DNA of 64,000 nucleotides from Gammaproteobacteria bacterium (lineage in GTDB: Bacteria; Pseudomonadota; Gammaproteobacteria; Competibacterales; Competibacteraceae), in assembly GCA_024235035.1 (NCBI GenBank), contig JACKNE010000011.1, positions 124,001 through 188,000 on the forward strand, in the 5' to 3' direction. A program made the translations under genes and the position numbers. The notes beneath the pieces were generated by a model that saw only the letters and a list, made by a program, of their open reading frames with translations, was not told the DNA's origin and searched no databases. This document shows positions 27,072-36,064 of this stretch, in pieces; position 1 is the first letter of the stretch, and each line of letters starts with the position of its first letter.

Positions 27072-27692
27072 TCAGCTTTGCGGGCCGGCTTCCTTGGCGA
27101 TCAGAAAATCCACGACCTCGAATATGCGCGGCGAACGCACATCGTATTGACCATTGACGATCACCGCCGGCACTCCTCGCACTCCGTAGCGCTGCGCCAA
27201 CTGGTTGCCGCGTCGCAACTGGGTCTCGGTCTGAAAGGATTTATAGGCATTACGGAACGCCGTCTGATCCACCCCGTATTCGGCGAAGAACGCCGCCAAT
27301 TGATCCTCGTCATTCAGCTTGCGTCGTTGGTGGAAGGCATCGAACAATGCTTGATGGACCTTATCCAGCACCCCGAGCGCCTCGGCGGCGTAATAAGCGC
27401 GCGCACCAGGTTCCCAGGTCGCTCCAAGAGCCACCGGAATCCGCGTGAATACCACATTCTCCGGTTTACGCTTCAACCATGCCTGGGCCAATGGTTCCAG
27501 ATCGTGGCAGTGCGGGCAGCCATACCAGAACATCTCGATCACCTCGATTTTGTCAGGGGCTGAGGTCGGTGCTGGAGTGGACAGTCGGACATAATCCTTA
27601 CCTTCCTGGAACGGCGGGTCAGCGGCGCGAACGGCGAGCGGTAATGTGCAGGCCAGCAGAATAAGCAACCAGCGGTGAAATCGGTTCGGCAT
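27072..27692 (-). CDS. dsbA: Periplasmic thiol:disulfide interchange protein DsbA
   Basis: A 206-residue precursor from ATG 27692 with GGAG nine bases upstream. Signal peptide: MPNRFHRW then a hydrophobic run ending AVRAA. The mature protein has the thioredoxin fold with the DsbA active site CPHC in EMFWYGCPHCHDLEPLA, and the cis-proline strand RYGVRGVPAVIVNG. It introduces disulfides in periplasmic proteins and is linked here to cytochrome c maturation genes, a common arrangement because the CXXCH motif passes through an oxidised state. Confidence 0.95.
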   Translation of the reverse strand: MPNRFHRWLLILLACTLPLAVRAADPPFQEGKDYVRLSTPAPTSAPDKIEVIEMFWYGCPHCHDLEPLAQAWLKRKPENVVFTRIPVALGATWEPGARAYYAAEALGVLDKVHQALFDAFHQRRKLNDEDQLAAFFAEYGVDQTAFRNAYKSFQTETQLRRGNQLAQRYGVRGVPAVIVNGQYDVRSPRIFEVVDFLIAKEAGPQS

Positions 27693-27738
27693 CGGGCAGA
27701 ACTCCATGAGCGGCAGTGGAAGAGATGAGGAATGCTTT

Positions 27739-28917
27739 CTAAAGCGTACCGTAGGAATGCAACCCCGACAGAAACATGTTGACGCCGAGGAACGCAAACA
27801 GGGTCACGAACAGGCCGATGACCGCCCACCAGGCCATCGGCGCTCCACGCCAGCCTTTGGTCATGCGCAAATGCAGCCAAGCGGCGTAGTTCAACCAGAC
27901 GATCAGCGCCCAGGTTTCCTTGGGGTCCCAGGACCAGTAGCCGCCCCACGCCTCGGCGGCCCATAACGCACCGAGGATGGTGGCCAGGGTGAAGGCGGCG
28001 AATCCGAGGGCGATGGCCTTGTACATCACGTCGTCCAACAGATCCAATGGCGGCAGCACGCGCGCTAGCCGTCCACTCGGCCAGCGCGTCCCGATCCAGT
28101 TTTGCAGCAGGTAAGCCACACCCAACATCGCCGCCAGGGCGAAAGCGCCGTAGCCGATGAAATTCGCCGGCACATGGATCTTCATCCAGTAGCTTTGCAG
28201 CGCCGGGATCAGCGGCTGGATGTGATGCGCCTCACGGTCGAAGGTGTACCACAGCAGAAACGCGACAGCCGCGCTGATCACCAGCAGAGCGAACCCTCCC
28301 ATGGAGCGGGTGCGGTGGCGGTCCTCATAGAATAGGTACAACAGCGCGGTGATCAGCGCAAACAGGATAAAGACTTCGTAAAGATTGCTGACTGGGATAT
28401 GGCCGATGTCAGCGCCCAACAGATAAGACTCGCGCCAGCGCACGAGCAGACCAGTCAGGCCCATGGCAGTCGCGCACCAAGTCAGGGCGGTGGCGGTTTG
28501 GCCGATGAATGCGGATTGAGCGAACAAGGCAGCGAAATAGGTCACGGTCGCCAGCACATACAGTGCGCTCATCCACATGAACGCTGCTTGGCTTTCTAGG
28601 AAGTATTTCAGCCAGAAGTCACCCAGGCGCAGCTCATAGTCCACGCCGTAGCGCCACAGCGCCAGCGCGGTCAAGGCCGCGACCGCCAGCGTAAAAAGTC
28701 GTGCTGGCTTCCAGTATATGCCCCAGGCGATCAACGCCACGCTGCTGCCTGCCTGGATAGCAATCTCGTAGCTGTCCATGTCAGCGTAATACCACCATCC
28801 GATGTAGATCGAGCTGGCCATGACCAGTAACATCCAAAGCCGATCCCAATGGCTCAATCGCTGGCTGAACGAGGGGCGTTCCCACTGTTCCAGCATGACC
28901 TCGCGCGTGACTGACAT
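27739..28917 (-). CDS. ccsA: System II cytochrome c biogenesis protein, WWD-domain CcsA/ResC type
   Basis: A 392-residue polytopic protein with about eight to ten membrane helices. Near residue 327 it carries the tryptophan-rich WWD motif GGYWSWDPKETWALIVWL, which defines heme-handling proteins of system II, and conserved histidines sit in flanking loops. It works with the ResB-like protein encoded just upstream to deliver heme and attach it to apocytochromes in the periplasm. Some databases call this member CcsB. ATG 28917 has GGAG nine bases upstream. Order resB, ccsA, dsbA on one strand is an expected maturation operon. Confidence 0.93.
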   Translation of the reverse strand: MSVTREVMLEQWERPSFSQRLSHWDRLWMLLVMASSIYIGWWYYADMDSYEIAIQAGSSVALIAWGIYWKPARLFTLAVAALTALALWRYGVDYELRLGDFWLKYFLESQAAFMWMSALYVLATVTYFAALFAQSAFIGQTATALTWCATAMGLTGLLVRWRESYLLGADIGHIPVSNLYEVFILFALITALLYLFYEDRHRTRSMGGFALLVISAAVAFLLWYTFDREAHHIQPLIPALQSYWMKIHVPANFIGYGAFALAAMLGVAYLLQNWIGTRWPSGRLARVLPPLDLLDDVMYKAIALGFAAFTLATILGALWAAEAWGGYWSWDPKETWALIVWLNYAAWLHLRMTKGWRGAPMAWWAVIGLFVTLFAFLGVNMFLSGLHSYGTL

Positions 28918-29036
28918 AGCGAGTTGCTCCAGAATAATTGTCTTATGGTTTCAGTAACATTACGCGGCGAACCCGAACTGAGATTGCTTGTTCGGTAAAG
29001 TCGAATGCAGTTTCGCTTCCGAATAACTCTCCGCTC

Positions 29037-31103
29037 TCAAATACCAATCCGCTGCTCCAGCGCTGCTTTTAACGCGGCAAACTCACCCACAAACTCCACC
29101 GGGCGACGACTGCCGACTCCAGCCAGCACCATCCGGGTTGCATCCTCCTCATCCGCTAGCCAGATCCACAACCGACGGTGCGAAGTATAGAACATGACAA
29201 AGACCCCGATGATCAACAAGGCGAAACCGATATAAACCACAACAGCGCCACCGCTGCGCGTCACTTGTAGACCCGAAGCCTCGACCTGCTGAAAGGTGCT
29301 CAGTTGTAAATAGAATGGCGATCCATAATTCGGGAGCACCGCCAACGCCGATACAGCATCGTTGAAAAAAGCCTCTTCCCGCTCAGCAACCCCTTGTGCA
29401 AGGTCGATGTTTTCTTCGCGCAGCACTTCGATGAATACTTCCGCCAGGGTGTCGCGTAGGATGCTGAGATATAGAGTGGTCGCTTCCTTGAGCCGGTCAG
29501 CGGGCACCACGGCTTTAGCCCGCTCCGTCACGGCGGCAAATCCACCCTGAGTGAACAGTTCAAGCAAATTCAGTCGCACCTGGTTGAAATCGTGCTGGAA
29601 GTCGGAAGTGTCGCCTGGAGCCGGCGATCGTGCTAACCAGTCATGCAACCAGCTTCCATCGCGTAATCGGGCGTTGAAACGCAGAAAACGGGCGGGGCTA
29701 TTCTTGGCGTCGGCTGGAATATGTAGATAGGTGAAGGGTTCTCCAGGTTGGGTGCGCATCCCGCTGATGTAGAACCAACGGCCTTCCAATTGCGCCGGCG
29801 CCATGTAATTGAAGTATTCGCGGGCTTCGCCAGCGGCGTTGCGGAGTTTGAAACCGAAGCTGGGTCCAAAATTGCGGAATTTACGCTCTCCCGGTTGGGC
29901 GCCAGGCTCCGGCAATAGGTTGAACAACCGGAACTGATCCAACTCCAGAGTCAGCGGCGCGGCGGTTTCCCCGATCTTGAGCGTGTTGCCGATCTCGCCT
30001 CGCACCACCACTGGTTCCGCTTGGGGCGCCAGCAGTGGCCAAGCCTGCATGTCCAGCTTGGAGCCACCGTCACCGAAATCGGATTGATAAATGGCATAGC
30101 CGCGGTAGACCAATGGATGGTTGACGCGGATGGTCGCCGCCAGCGGTTGATCACCCAAATGTTCCTGATCATGGATCAAGACTTGGCTGGCAAAAGACTT
30201 AGGCTGGCCGGTGTCATAATAGGTCACTTGGAAGTCCTTCAACTCGATGGCGAAGGGCAGTTCCTGCAACACGAAACCATCGCGTATTCGCAGGAAGACG
30301 AAATTTGCGGCGGCGCCCTCGGGCAGCATCACATGGCCGCGAAACGCCGGTACGGCGCCGGGTGTCAGCCGGCTTTCCGGCGGAAGATCGCGGGCGGCCA
30401 AGTCGCGCGTTTCGATACGCAGGTCGCCGCTCCATTCCTTGAGCTTCAACCACAGATTGCCATCGAGCAACCCACCGATGCCAATCACCACGATGGCTGC
30501 GTGCGTACACAGGTAGCCCAACCGACTGAAGCGACCCTTGGTCGCCGCTATCACCCGATGATCGCCATGATCTTCAACACGCCAGCGATAGCCGCTGATT
30601 CGCAGCAACCCTTCCACGATTTCCTGCACCCTACTGGTTCCCTGACCTGGCAAGCACCATTCGGCCTGTTGATGAAAGCCGCGTAGGGATTCCAGGCGGA
30701 CAAGCGTGCGAAATCGAGTCATTTCTCGCCACAGGATCGGTGCTTGGCGATAAATGCATACGCTGGTGGAGAGGATCAGGAAGGCGAGGATGCCGATGAA
30801 CCAGCCGGCGCCATAGACATCATAGAGACCCAACTGGCGGAAGACCTCAAACCAGAACGGTCCGAATTTCAGCACGTAGTCGGGATAAGGCTGGTTTTGT
30901 TGCAACACGGTGCCGATCACCGAGGCGACTGCGATCACCACCAGCAGGGTAATGGCCAGGTTCATGGAGCCGAAGAATTCTAACCAGACCCAGCCTAAAG
31001 TGCGCGGGTGAGCGGGCTTGCAAGCGGTGGTATCGTTCACGAAGTCGTTTTGCGGTGGATGCGGATTGCCTGAATGTGACCTATCGAAGCATGATGGGTT
31101 CAC
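29037..31103 (-). CDS. resB: System II cytochrome c biogenesis protein ResB
   Basis: A 688-residue ResB-family protein. Membrane segments are visible near residues 50-68, 100-118 and 200-218, then a large periplasmic domain of about 400 residues and a last helix near 620-645 (VVVYIGFALLIIGVFVMFY). N-terminal LEFFGSMNLAITLL and the FWFEVFRQLGLYDVYGAGWF stretch are typical of the family. It forms the heme ligation complex with CcsA. Translation seems to start at GTG 31103, without a strong ribosome binding site. A 119-base gap separates it from ccsA. Confidence 0.92.
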   Translation of the reverse strand: MNPSCFDRSHSGNPHPPQNDFVNDTTACKPAHPRTLGWVWLEFFGSMNLAITLLVVIAVASVIGTVLQQNQPYPDYVLKFGPFWFEVFRQLGLYDVYGAGWFIGILAFLILSTSVCIYRQAPILWREMTRFRTLVRLESLRGFHQQAEWCLPGQGTSRVQEIVEGLLRISGYRWRVEDHGDHRVIAATKGRFSRLGYLCTHAAIVVIGIGGLLDGNLWLKLKEWSGDLRIETRDLAARDLPPESRLTPGAVPAFRGHVMLPEGAAANFVFLRIRDGFVLQELPFAIELKDFQVTYYDTGQPKSFASQVLIHDQEHLGDQPLAATIRVNHPLVYRGYAIYQSDFGDGGSKLDMQAWPLLAPQAEPVVVRGEIGNTLKIGETAAPLTLELDQFRLFNLLPEPGAQPGERKFRNFGPSFGFKLRNAAGEAREYFNYMAPAQLEGRWFYISGMRTQPGEPFTYLHIPADAKNSPARFLRFNARLRDGSWLHDWLARSPAPGDTSDFQHDFNQVRLNLLELFTQGGFAAVTERAKAVVPADRLKEATTLYLSILRDTLAEVFIEVLREENIDLAQGVAEREEAFFNDAVSALAVLPNYGSPFYLQLSTFQQVEASGLQVTRSGGAVVVYIGFALLIIGVFVMFYTSHRRLWIWLADEEDATRMVLAGVGSRRPVEFVGEFAALKAALEQRIGI

Positions 31104-31405
31104 CTCGCAAAAGCATCATTCACGCTAGCCGTGACCCTATCGACTCTATGCCCACATAATTTATGGAGAATCCAGTCCAAGATGAATCGCCATGAGATTA
31201 TTTTGCTAGGTTCACTTTGGCATGATAATCCTTCCGTCACCATGACGCCGCGCTAAACATACTGAATAATATGCAATTCATGTCGTTTGGTATGATTGCT
31301 GCCTCAATATCAACAGCTATCGCCTGACCAAGGCTTAAATCGTCAAAACAGGCTTTAAATATCGAAAACATACCGGCAACGACTCATACGAGCGAGGAAA
31401 TAATC
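31104..31405. other. Divergent intergenic region before the 31.4-kb gene pair
   Basis: No gene is supported in this 302-base region between divergent resB and the 298-aa gene. It is more AT-rich than the ResB side and probably contains the promoter of the two-gene unit. I see no repeat or clear operator. Confidence 0.5.
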
Positions 31406-32302
31406 ATGACTGCAGCTGTGATAAAAAAGCAATTGGATTCGGTTGGATACAGCAGCCGGGATGACGAGGCGCGAAAGATCATCAACTCGTCAACGCCTAC
31501 TCAGTTGCAAAGCATGGACGCGAAATCGGTGCTTTTGTTGATTCTAGAGTTGCGGACGGGATGGATATCCGATGATGATAACAATGCTTTAGATCGACTC
31601 AAGAAACACAGTCAATTTCAGCCTGTTCCTGATGCGATTACCTTCGCGATCGATTTGCTGAAAAATAGCATGAAAACCGATCCACGAGTCAAAGCCGAAT
31701 TGGCAAAAAAATATGTGACTCAGATTTATGCCGCCGAGGAAAAACGCCTATCTACCTTAGAGCAGTGGGGAATCGACGGTGACACCATCGGCCGAGGCCA
31801 ATTGTCCAATGATTCCTATCAAGATGTTACTAATAAAGCGAATTATTTGGGTGAATTTGAAAAATTCTTAACTCATATTTATATAGAACGCTTTCTAGAT
31901 CGAAAGCATCCTCTGTCTGGCATCGATTTTACCCGACGATATACTTTGTTCGATCCGAGCACGAACGAAGTGAGGATTCCACCTAACTATCAATGTATTA
32001 TTCATGGCACTGAGCTGGCCATTCGCCACAAGGATCTGGAAGATTTTGTGGTCGCGGCGTATCTGACATTGAAATTGAATTCATCGTTCAGAAATCCGGC
32101 TAGACCCCGGGACGATGCCCTGAAAATCGGGGTAGGAGTCTATCATGGGATGTTTGGATCAATTCGTGATTCTCAAATCTACACTAAAAATGATATCAAC
32201 TGGGCGCCTATTGAAGCAGATCTGCTCGCCAGAGGGGGAATAAAAAAGGATGTCGCCGCCATGCGGGACCATATTAACTATATCTATGAAGTCATCCGAT
32301 GA
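31406..32302 (+). CDS. Hypothetical 298-aa protein, possible lysozyme-fold glycan hydrolase
   Basis: Not a family I can name with certainty. It lacks a signal peptide. The centre reads LEQWGIDGDTIGRGQLSNDSY, where Gln after GRG and a preceding acidic cluster (AAEEKRL) recall the E...G-x-x-Q layout of lysozyme-superfamily muramidases, and the later AAYLTLKLN could be the motif-III helix. It ends DALKIGVGVYHGMF and INWAPIEADLLARGG. GAGGAAATAATC precedes the ATG. The gene is AT-richer than its neighbours, suggesting transfer. Its stop overlaps the start of a gene for a membrane-anchored periplasmic protein, as in effector-immunity pairs. All functional statements are inference. Confidence 0.5.
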   Translation: MTAAVIKKQLDSVGYSSRDDEARKIINSSTPTQLQSMDAKSVLLLILELRTGWISDDDNNALDRLKKHSQFQPVPDAITFAIDLLKNSMKTDPRVKAELAKKYVTQIYAAEEKRLSTLEQWGIDGDTIGRGQLSNDSYQDVTNKANYLGEFEKFLTHIYIERFLDRKHPLSGIDFTRRYTLFDPSTNEVRIPPNYQCIIHGTELAIRHKDLEDFVVAAYLTLKLNSSFRNPARPRDDALKIGVGVYHGMFGSIRDSQIYTKNDINWAPIEADLLARGGIKKDVAAMRDHINYIYEVIR

Positions 32303-32709
32303 TGAAACGCATCGTCATCTTCTTGAGCGTGGTGGGTATGGTTAGCGCATTCGTCCTGTACGGCTTACTATCGAGTAATCCTTCGAACGATGTATTGCTC
32401 TACGTTCAGTGCCAAGACATCAGGGTGGGGCGTTTACGCATAACGCTGCTGGATGCTGACAAGCAGCCTTTTCACGAACAGGATTTTCAATTGGCCAGCG
32501 CGTGTGATCAGGCTGGAATACCCATCGTAAAAGACGCACATATTCGTTGGTTGAATGTCGTCCTACAGCTCTATTCCGCAGATGGAAAGCTTCTTTCCAG
32601 TCAGACAGGTTCTCGCCAACAGAATGACATTCTGCTCGACGAAAACGGGTTTCATGTCGATCTAAAGCTGCATGGTGAACCGCCCCGCATCGCTTTCCAT
32701 ACGCTTTAA
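32299..32709 (+). CDS. Membrane-anchored periplasmic hypothetical protein (136 aa)
   Basis: The start overlaps the stop of the upstream gene (ATGATG), so the two are translationally coupled. One N-terminal hydrophobic helix (about residues 5-24) is followed by a periplasmic domain that looks beta-rich (RLRITLLDAD, WLNVVLQLYSADG, DLKLHG) with two cysteines that may form a disulfide. No lipobox is visible. It could be the immunity protein of the upstream putative cell-wall enzyme, protecting in the periplasm, but this is unproven. Confidence 0.6.
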   Translation: MMKRIVIFLSVVGMVSAFVLYGLLSSNPSNDVLLYVQCQDIRVGRLRITLLDADKQPFHEQDFQLASACDQAGIPIVKDAHIRWLNVVLQLYSADGKLLSSQTGSRQQNDILLDENGFHVDLKLHGEPPRIAFHTL

Positions 32710-32740
32710 CCGGAAATGCGTAGCGCGGAACGCCGGCCAT

Positions 32741-33559
32741 TCACCCCACTGGATTGGCGACGGCAGGAATAGCGGCGAATTCCACGCCGATTTCGAGCAA
32801 CGCCGCCTTGCCGCGTACGGTCAGGTCAGTCATGAAATGAAACTGCTGACGGGGGTCGATGGGATAGGCTTTGAGGCGGTAGTGAGTAGCAAAGGGTTTC
32901 TCCAACACGATCACGTTGATGGGCCGTTCGATTTGCAGAAACGGGCTGGTCAAAGCCACGTCGCGGAGCACTTGCAGCACTGAGACGGCATTATGGCAGG
33001 GATGGAGATAGAAATCGGCTACGCACAATAGGTATTGGCTACCATCGTTGGCGTTCAAGACAGCCTGATTCCAGATCTGCAAATGCGGGATATAGGCGAC
33101 GGTATCATCGGGCGTGACGATCTCCACGGTGCGCAGGCGAATGGCGCGCACTTCACCGTAAGTGCCATCGACCTCGATCCAATCGCCGGGTCGGTAGGGT
33201 ATTTCGTAGGACGCCACGATGCCGGCGATTAGACTGCTGACATAATCCTTGGAGGCAAAACCAACTGCTAGACCCAATGCTCCCAGCAAACCGATCAGAT
33301 TCTCCAAAGTCGGTTCGATCACGCGCTGGAGAATCAGCAGGATGGCGGTTGCAATCACACAGAGCCGGAGGAGCGGCACCGAGGCAAGCAGGTGCAGACG
33401 ATTTCGGCCAGACAACTTGCCGGCCATGATCGGCAGGAAATGTTGTGTCAGAATGATGCCCAACCAAGCGCCGGCCACGATCAAAACAATCTGCACCATG
33501 GCGGTCTCGGTGAGGCTGTTCAACAGTGCGGCGAAATTTCCAGCTTGATCGCTGCTCAT
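32741..33559 (-). CDS. MscS-family mechanosensitive channel
   Basis: A 272-residue MscS-like protein. Three membrane segments precede the pore helix region (LLGALGLAVGFASKDYVSSLIAG) and the beta domain that starts YRPGDWIEVDGTYGEV and includes TVEIVTPDDTVAYIPH. This is the normal order for small MscS channels, which open under membrane tension to release osmolytes. TAGGAG lies six bases upstream of ATG. The 410-aa gene next to it ends ten bases upstream on the same strand. Confidence 0.93.
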   Translation of the reverse strand: MSSDQAGNFAALLNSLTETAMVQIVLIVAGAWLGIILTQHFLPIMAGKLSGRNRLHLLASVPLLRLCVIATAILLILQRVIEPTLENLIGLLGALGLAVGFASKDYVSSLIAGIVASYEIPYRPGDWIEVDGTYGEVRAIRLRTVEIVTPDDTVAYIPHLQIWNQAVLNANDGSQYLLCVADFYLHPCHNAVSVLQVLRDVALTSPFLQIERPINVIVLEKPFATHYRLKAYPIDPRQQFHFMTDLTVRGKAALLEIGVEFAAIPAVANPVG

Positions 33560-33568
33560 GACCGGCTC

Positions 33569-34801
33569 CTAGAAATCGTCAGTCAGATAGCCTTCGCTTT
33601 TCAAAAAAGATCGTACTACGGGATAACCCAGCGGCGAGACGCGCCAGAAACCGTCATGCTGCTGTTCCACCAAACCGGCGGTTTCCAGGCAAGATAGCAT
33701 CGTCAGACCAGGAGGGTAGGATAAAGGCAGCAGTTGTGATAGCCATTCAGCCAGCAGGCCATTGTGTAGCAGCAAGGTATGTAGGACGAAGGCATGTTCG
33801 CGCAGTAGGCCGGTTGTTGGCATTGGTCGCTTGAGTCGGCGCCACGGTGTCACCCAAAGCGTCATTGGCTGTTCAGTGGATTCTTTGGGCGTTTTAGGGT
33901 CTGCGGATGGTTCGTCGGGAATCGTGCGCAGGCTGGCGCGCCAAGCCATATGGGCGATGCCGGGAATACCTGTGCTGTAAGCCGCCAGTTGTCGCAAAAA
34001 GTCACTGATGTCGCTTGATTCATTCTGGGTATTTTCCGGCGGTGGCAGCACATAATCACCATTATCGGCCTGGCGAAAGACCAAATGATCCATGCTCGAT
34101 CCGTCGGCGAGACTCTGGAACCAACGCGCCAAGCGGCGCCAGTCAAAACTCTGGAGAGTGAGCGCAGGCGGCATTGCGCCGGACCAAGCCCGGCGCAGAA
34201 ACGCCCAAGCCCAACTATCGCAGCCGATGACACCACGTCCCAGCGCACCGGAACAGGCTTGATCCAGCAAACGCCGCACCAGAGCCAACCCATGGGCATG
34301 CCGCAAATAGCAGCGTTCCAGATCAGGCAACACCCAGGGCGCCGAGTCTGCCGACCAGCTCGCGATCCAGTCGGTTTCCCGCTCGAGAATTTGGTTCGCC
34401 GTCGGGGGATGCAGAACCCGCCATTCGCGCATCCCAGCCCATGCTTGCAGAACAGCCGTATGAATCCCGTGCGGGGAGTCGATCACGAATACTACGGGTT
34501 GATCTGGGTGCGCTTTATCCAACCAAGCAGCGAGCGCCTCGTTCAGCGCCAGTGCGGCAGGTCCGCCGTCCAGTGGAGGGGCGATTTGTTCCAATAAAGC
34601 GTCCGGAATGGATTGCAGCTCCGCTTCGGTTTTCAGGGGCGTTTCCGGCGCTGGCGTTTCGGTGCGCAAGCGTTGCCAGAAGGCGCTCAATCCGGTTCTG
34701 ACCGTATGTTCCATCGTCACGGCTGGGGGGCGATAGTCGGCGCTGGCGACATACTGCCAAAGTGAGGGAATGTCCGGGTCAGCAGGAGGAGTGGAGGTCA
34801 T
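33569..34801 (-). CDS. Hypothetical 410-aa protein upstream of mscS
   Basis: A cytoplasmic protein with no signal peptide or membrane helix. It contains a strand-loop resembling a P-loop NTPase fold without an intact Walker A (VVFVIDSPHGIHTAVLQAWAG), a tryptophan-rich centre, and a C-terminal winged-helix-like end (GLVEQQHDGFWRVSPLGYPVVRSFLKSEGY). The short spacing suggests co-expression with mscS. I do not recognise the family. A regulatory or stress-sensing role would be guesswork. Confidence 0.65.
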   Translation of the reverse strand: MTSTPPADPDIPSLWQYVASADYRPPAVTMEHTVRTGLSAFWQRLRTETPAPETPLKTEAELQSIPDALLEQIAPPLDGGPAALALNEALAAWLDKAHPDQPVVFVIDSPHGIHTAVLQAWAGMREWRVLHPPTANQILERETDWIASWSADSAPWVLPDLERCYLRHAHGLALVRRLLDQACSGALGRGVIGCDSWAWAFLRRAWSGAMPPALTLQSFDWRRLARWFQSLADGSSMDHLVFRQADNGDYVLPPPENTQNESSDISDFLRQLAAYSTGIPGIAHMAWRASLRTIPDEPSADPKTPKESTEQPMTLWVTPWRRLKRPMPTTGLLREHAFVLHTLLLHNGLLAEWLSQLLPLSYPPGLTMLSCLETAGLVEQQHDGFWRVSPLGYPVVRSFLKSEGYLTDDF

Positions 34802-35301
34802 ACTCGCAGCAAAGCATTTTTAGCGACGGCAGACAATAAGAATGATCAAAGGCGGGTTGGGTTGGCGACGGATGATCATATCAAGCCTGACGATCCGACT
34901 CTATGACGGAAATCGGGCAGGCCAAGCCCACCTGACCTGTCAGCGGATTAGACTTTCTACACGGTCAAGACAGCATGGTGGGCCTCCTATTCCGTCAGAG
35001 CAGTCAATAGTCGGAGTTGTCGCTCCTGAAACATCCAATAGTGCAGGGGGTAAATGAACATTTGTTGCCAAGATAAAACATTGTGACTACGATAGATAGC
35101 CTAAATGTAACTCTCCTGCCAGCCCTGTTACTCAGGGTGTTGGGCCTGGTAAGATGAGGAACGAATCTCAATCGAGAGGTTGCAATCTGCCGTATAACAT
35201 AACCAGCGTGGAGCCCGGTAGGTCGGGCAAAAGCACCGCGTTGCCCGACGGGTTCAGCCAAGAGGAATGCTTGTCGGGCAGAAAAGCGGTCAGGTGAAGA
35301 G
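34802..35301. other. Gene-free stretch with a hairpin repeat copy
   Basis: About 500 bases between mscS-side genes and the DUF4160 islet. No frame has a ribosome binding site or family resemblance. It contains repeat copy 1 (35212-35260) and short unlinked pieces of G-rich palindromes near 34850. Confidence 0.55.
35212..35260 (+). repeat. REP-like hairpin repeat, copy 1
   Basis: AGCCCGGTAGG followed by a perfect 8-bp hairpin: arm TCGGGCAA at 35223-35230, ten-base loop, arm TTGCCCGA at 35241-35248, then CGGGTTCA. Other copies lie at 35.65, 36.48 and 37.65 kb. Confidence 0.85.
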
Positions 35302-35591
35302 ATGCCATCAATATCGATGTCTTACGGTCTAATCATCTATAGGTACTTCATGGACAACAAGCAGCACAAATTGCCCTACATCCATGTCAAGTACCAAGAT
35401 GGTGAGGTAATTGTGCAAATCCCCGAAGGCACGGTGCTCGAAGGCAGTATCCAAATTCAAAAATGAAATTGCTCCAAGCGTGGGTTGAATTGCATAAAGA
35501 GGAACTCATGGCAAACTGGGAGCTGACCGTTTCTGGCGAACAACCATACAAAATCGATAGCTTGCGATGGGACTGTTATCTGGCCGCATGA
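35302..35591 (+). pseudogene. DUF4160 protein gene with a frameshift in an A run
   Basis: Frame 1 (35302-35466) gives 54 residues beginning MPSISMSYGLIIYRYFMD and continuing with LPYIHVKYQDGE, the typical N-terminal half of a DUF4160 protein. It stops at TGA 35464. Frame 2 (35463-35591) continues with KLLQAWVELHKEELMANWEL and KIDSL, the normal second half. The break falls in a run of five A's where six would restore one reading frame of about 95 residues. DUF4160 proteins are often paired with DUF2442 proteins in toxin-antitoxin-like modules. This could be a real decay, a sequencing error or slippage; the adjacent DUF2442 fragment favours decay. Confidence 0.8.
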
Positions 35592-35655
35592 GCAAGACAT
35601 CTGTCCGGACACTCTGTATCTGGATTCAATGAAAAATGCTGAACAAGCCCGGTAG
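35566..35655 (+). pseudogene. Remnant of a DUF2442 partner gene (C-terminal part)
   Basis: In a third frame from 35566 the sequence reads GTVIWPHEQDICPDTLYLDS and ends at TAG 35653-35655. This is the characteristic C-terminal end of DUF2442 proteins ('W..G.D..PD.LYL.S'). The N-terminal part is missing and the fragment runs directly out of the DUF4160 coding end, so a deletion has removed most of the gene. It ends inside repeat copy 2. Confidence 0.75.
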
Positions 35656-35691
35656 TCGGGCAAAAGCGCCGCATTGCCCGATGAGTTCACT
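35646..35691 (+). repeat. REP-like hairpin repeat, copy 2
   Basis: Perfect arms TCGGGCAA at 35656-35663 and TTGCCCGA at 35674-35681 around loop AAGCGCCGCA, preceded by AGCCCGGTAG and followed by TGAGTTCA. It begins within the DUF2442 remnant. Confidence 0.85.
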
Positions 35692-35720
35692 AACCGTGGG
35701 CTAAGAATAGGTAGTATTCT

Positions 35721-36020
35721 GTGTATATTGTGATTTTCAGAGCAGAAATTGCGGAGCTGGACGAGGAATATTTCTCATTGGCTCCAAATTTGCGAGAGGT
35801 AGCCATTCATGAGTTCGGTTGCGTGGAATTCCATGCTGTTTCGGAAAATGGATTTGAAGTTGCCCTGTCATACTGGAATTCACAAGACGATATTCGCAAG
35901 TGGCGCGAGCACAGCTTGCATAAATACGCTCAGAGTTTAGGTTACAAGAAGTGGTATTCTGCGGTTAGGGTCGAGATCACCGAATTGTTGCATGGTTACT
36001 CAAATAAACAACATCTCTAG
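35721..36020 (+). CDS. ABM-like small protein (99 aa)
   Basis: Starts at GTG 35721, with AGGTAG about six bases upstream. The product has the ferredoxin-like ABM pattern: first strand YIVIFRAEI, a helix with LREVAIHEFGC, strand VEFHAVSENGFEVALSYWNS, then DDIRKWREHSLH and a KYAQSLGYKKWY end typical of 'antibiotic biosynthesis monooxygenase' family proteins of unknown role. It lies between hairpin repeats 2 and 3 in the accessory islet. Confidence 0.8.
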   Translation: MYIVIFRAEIAELDEEYFSLAPNLREVAIHEFGCVEFHAVSENGFEVALSYWNSQDDIRKWREHSLHKYAQSLGYKKWYSAVRVEITELLHGYSNKQHL

Positions 36021-36064
36021 CCCGTTAGCCGTCATGGGAAACGCCGGAAGTCTGCGTAGCGCCA

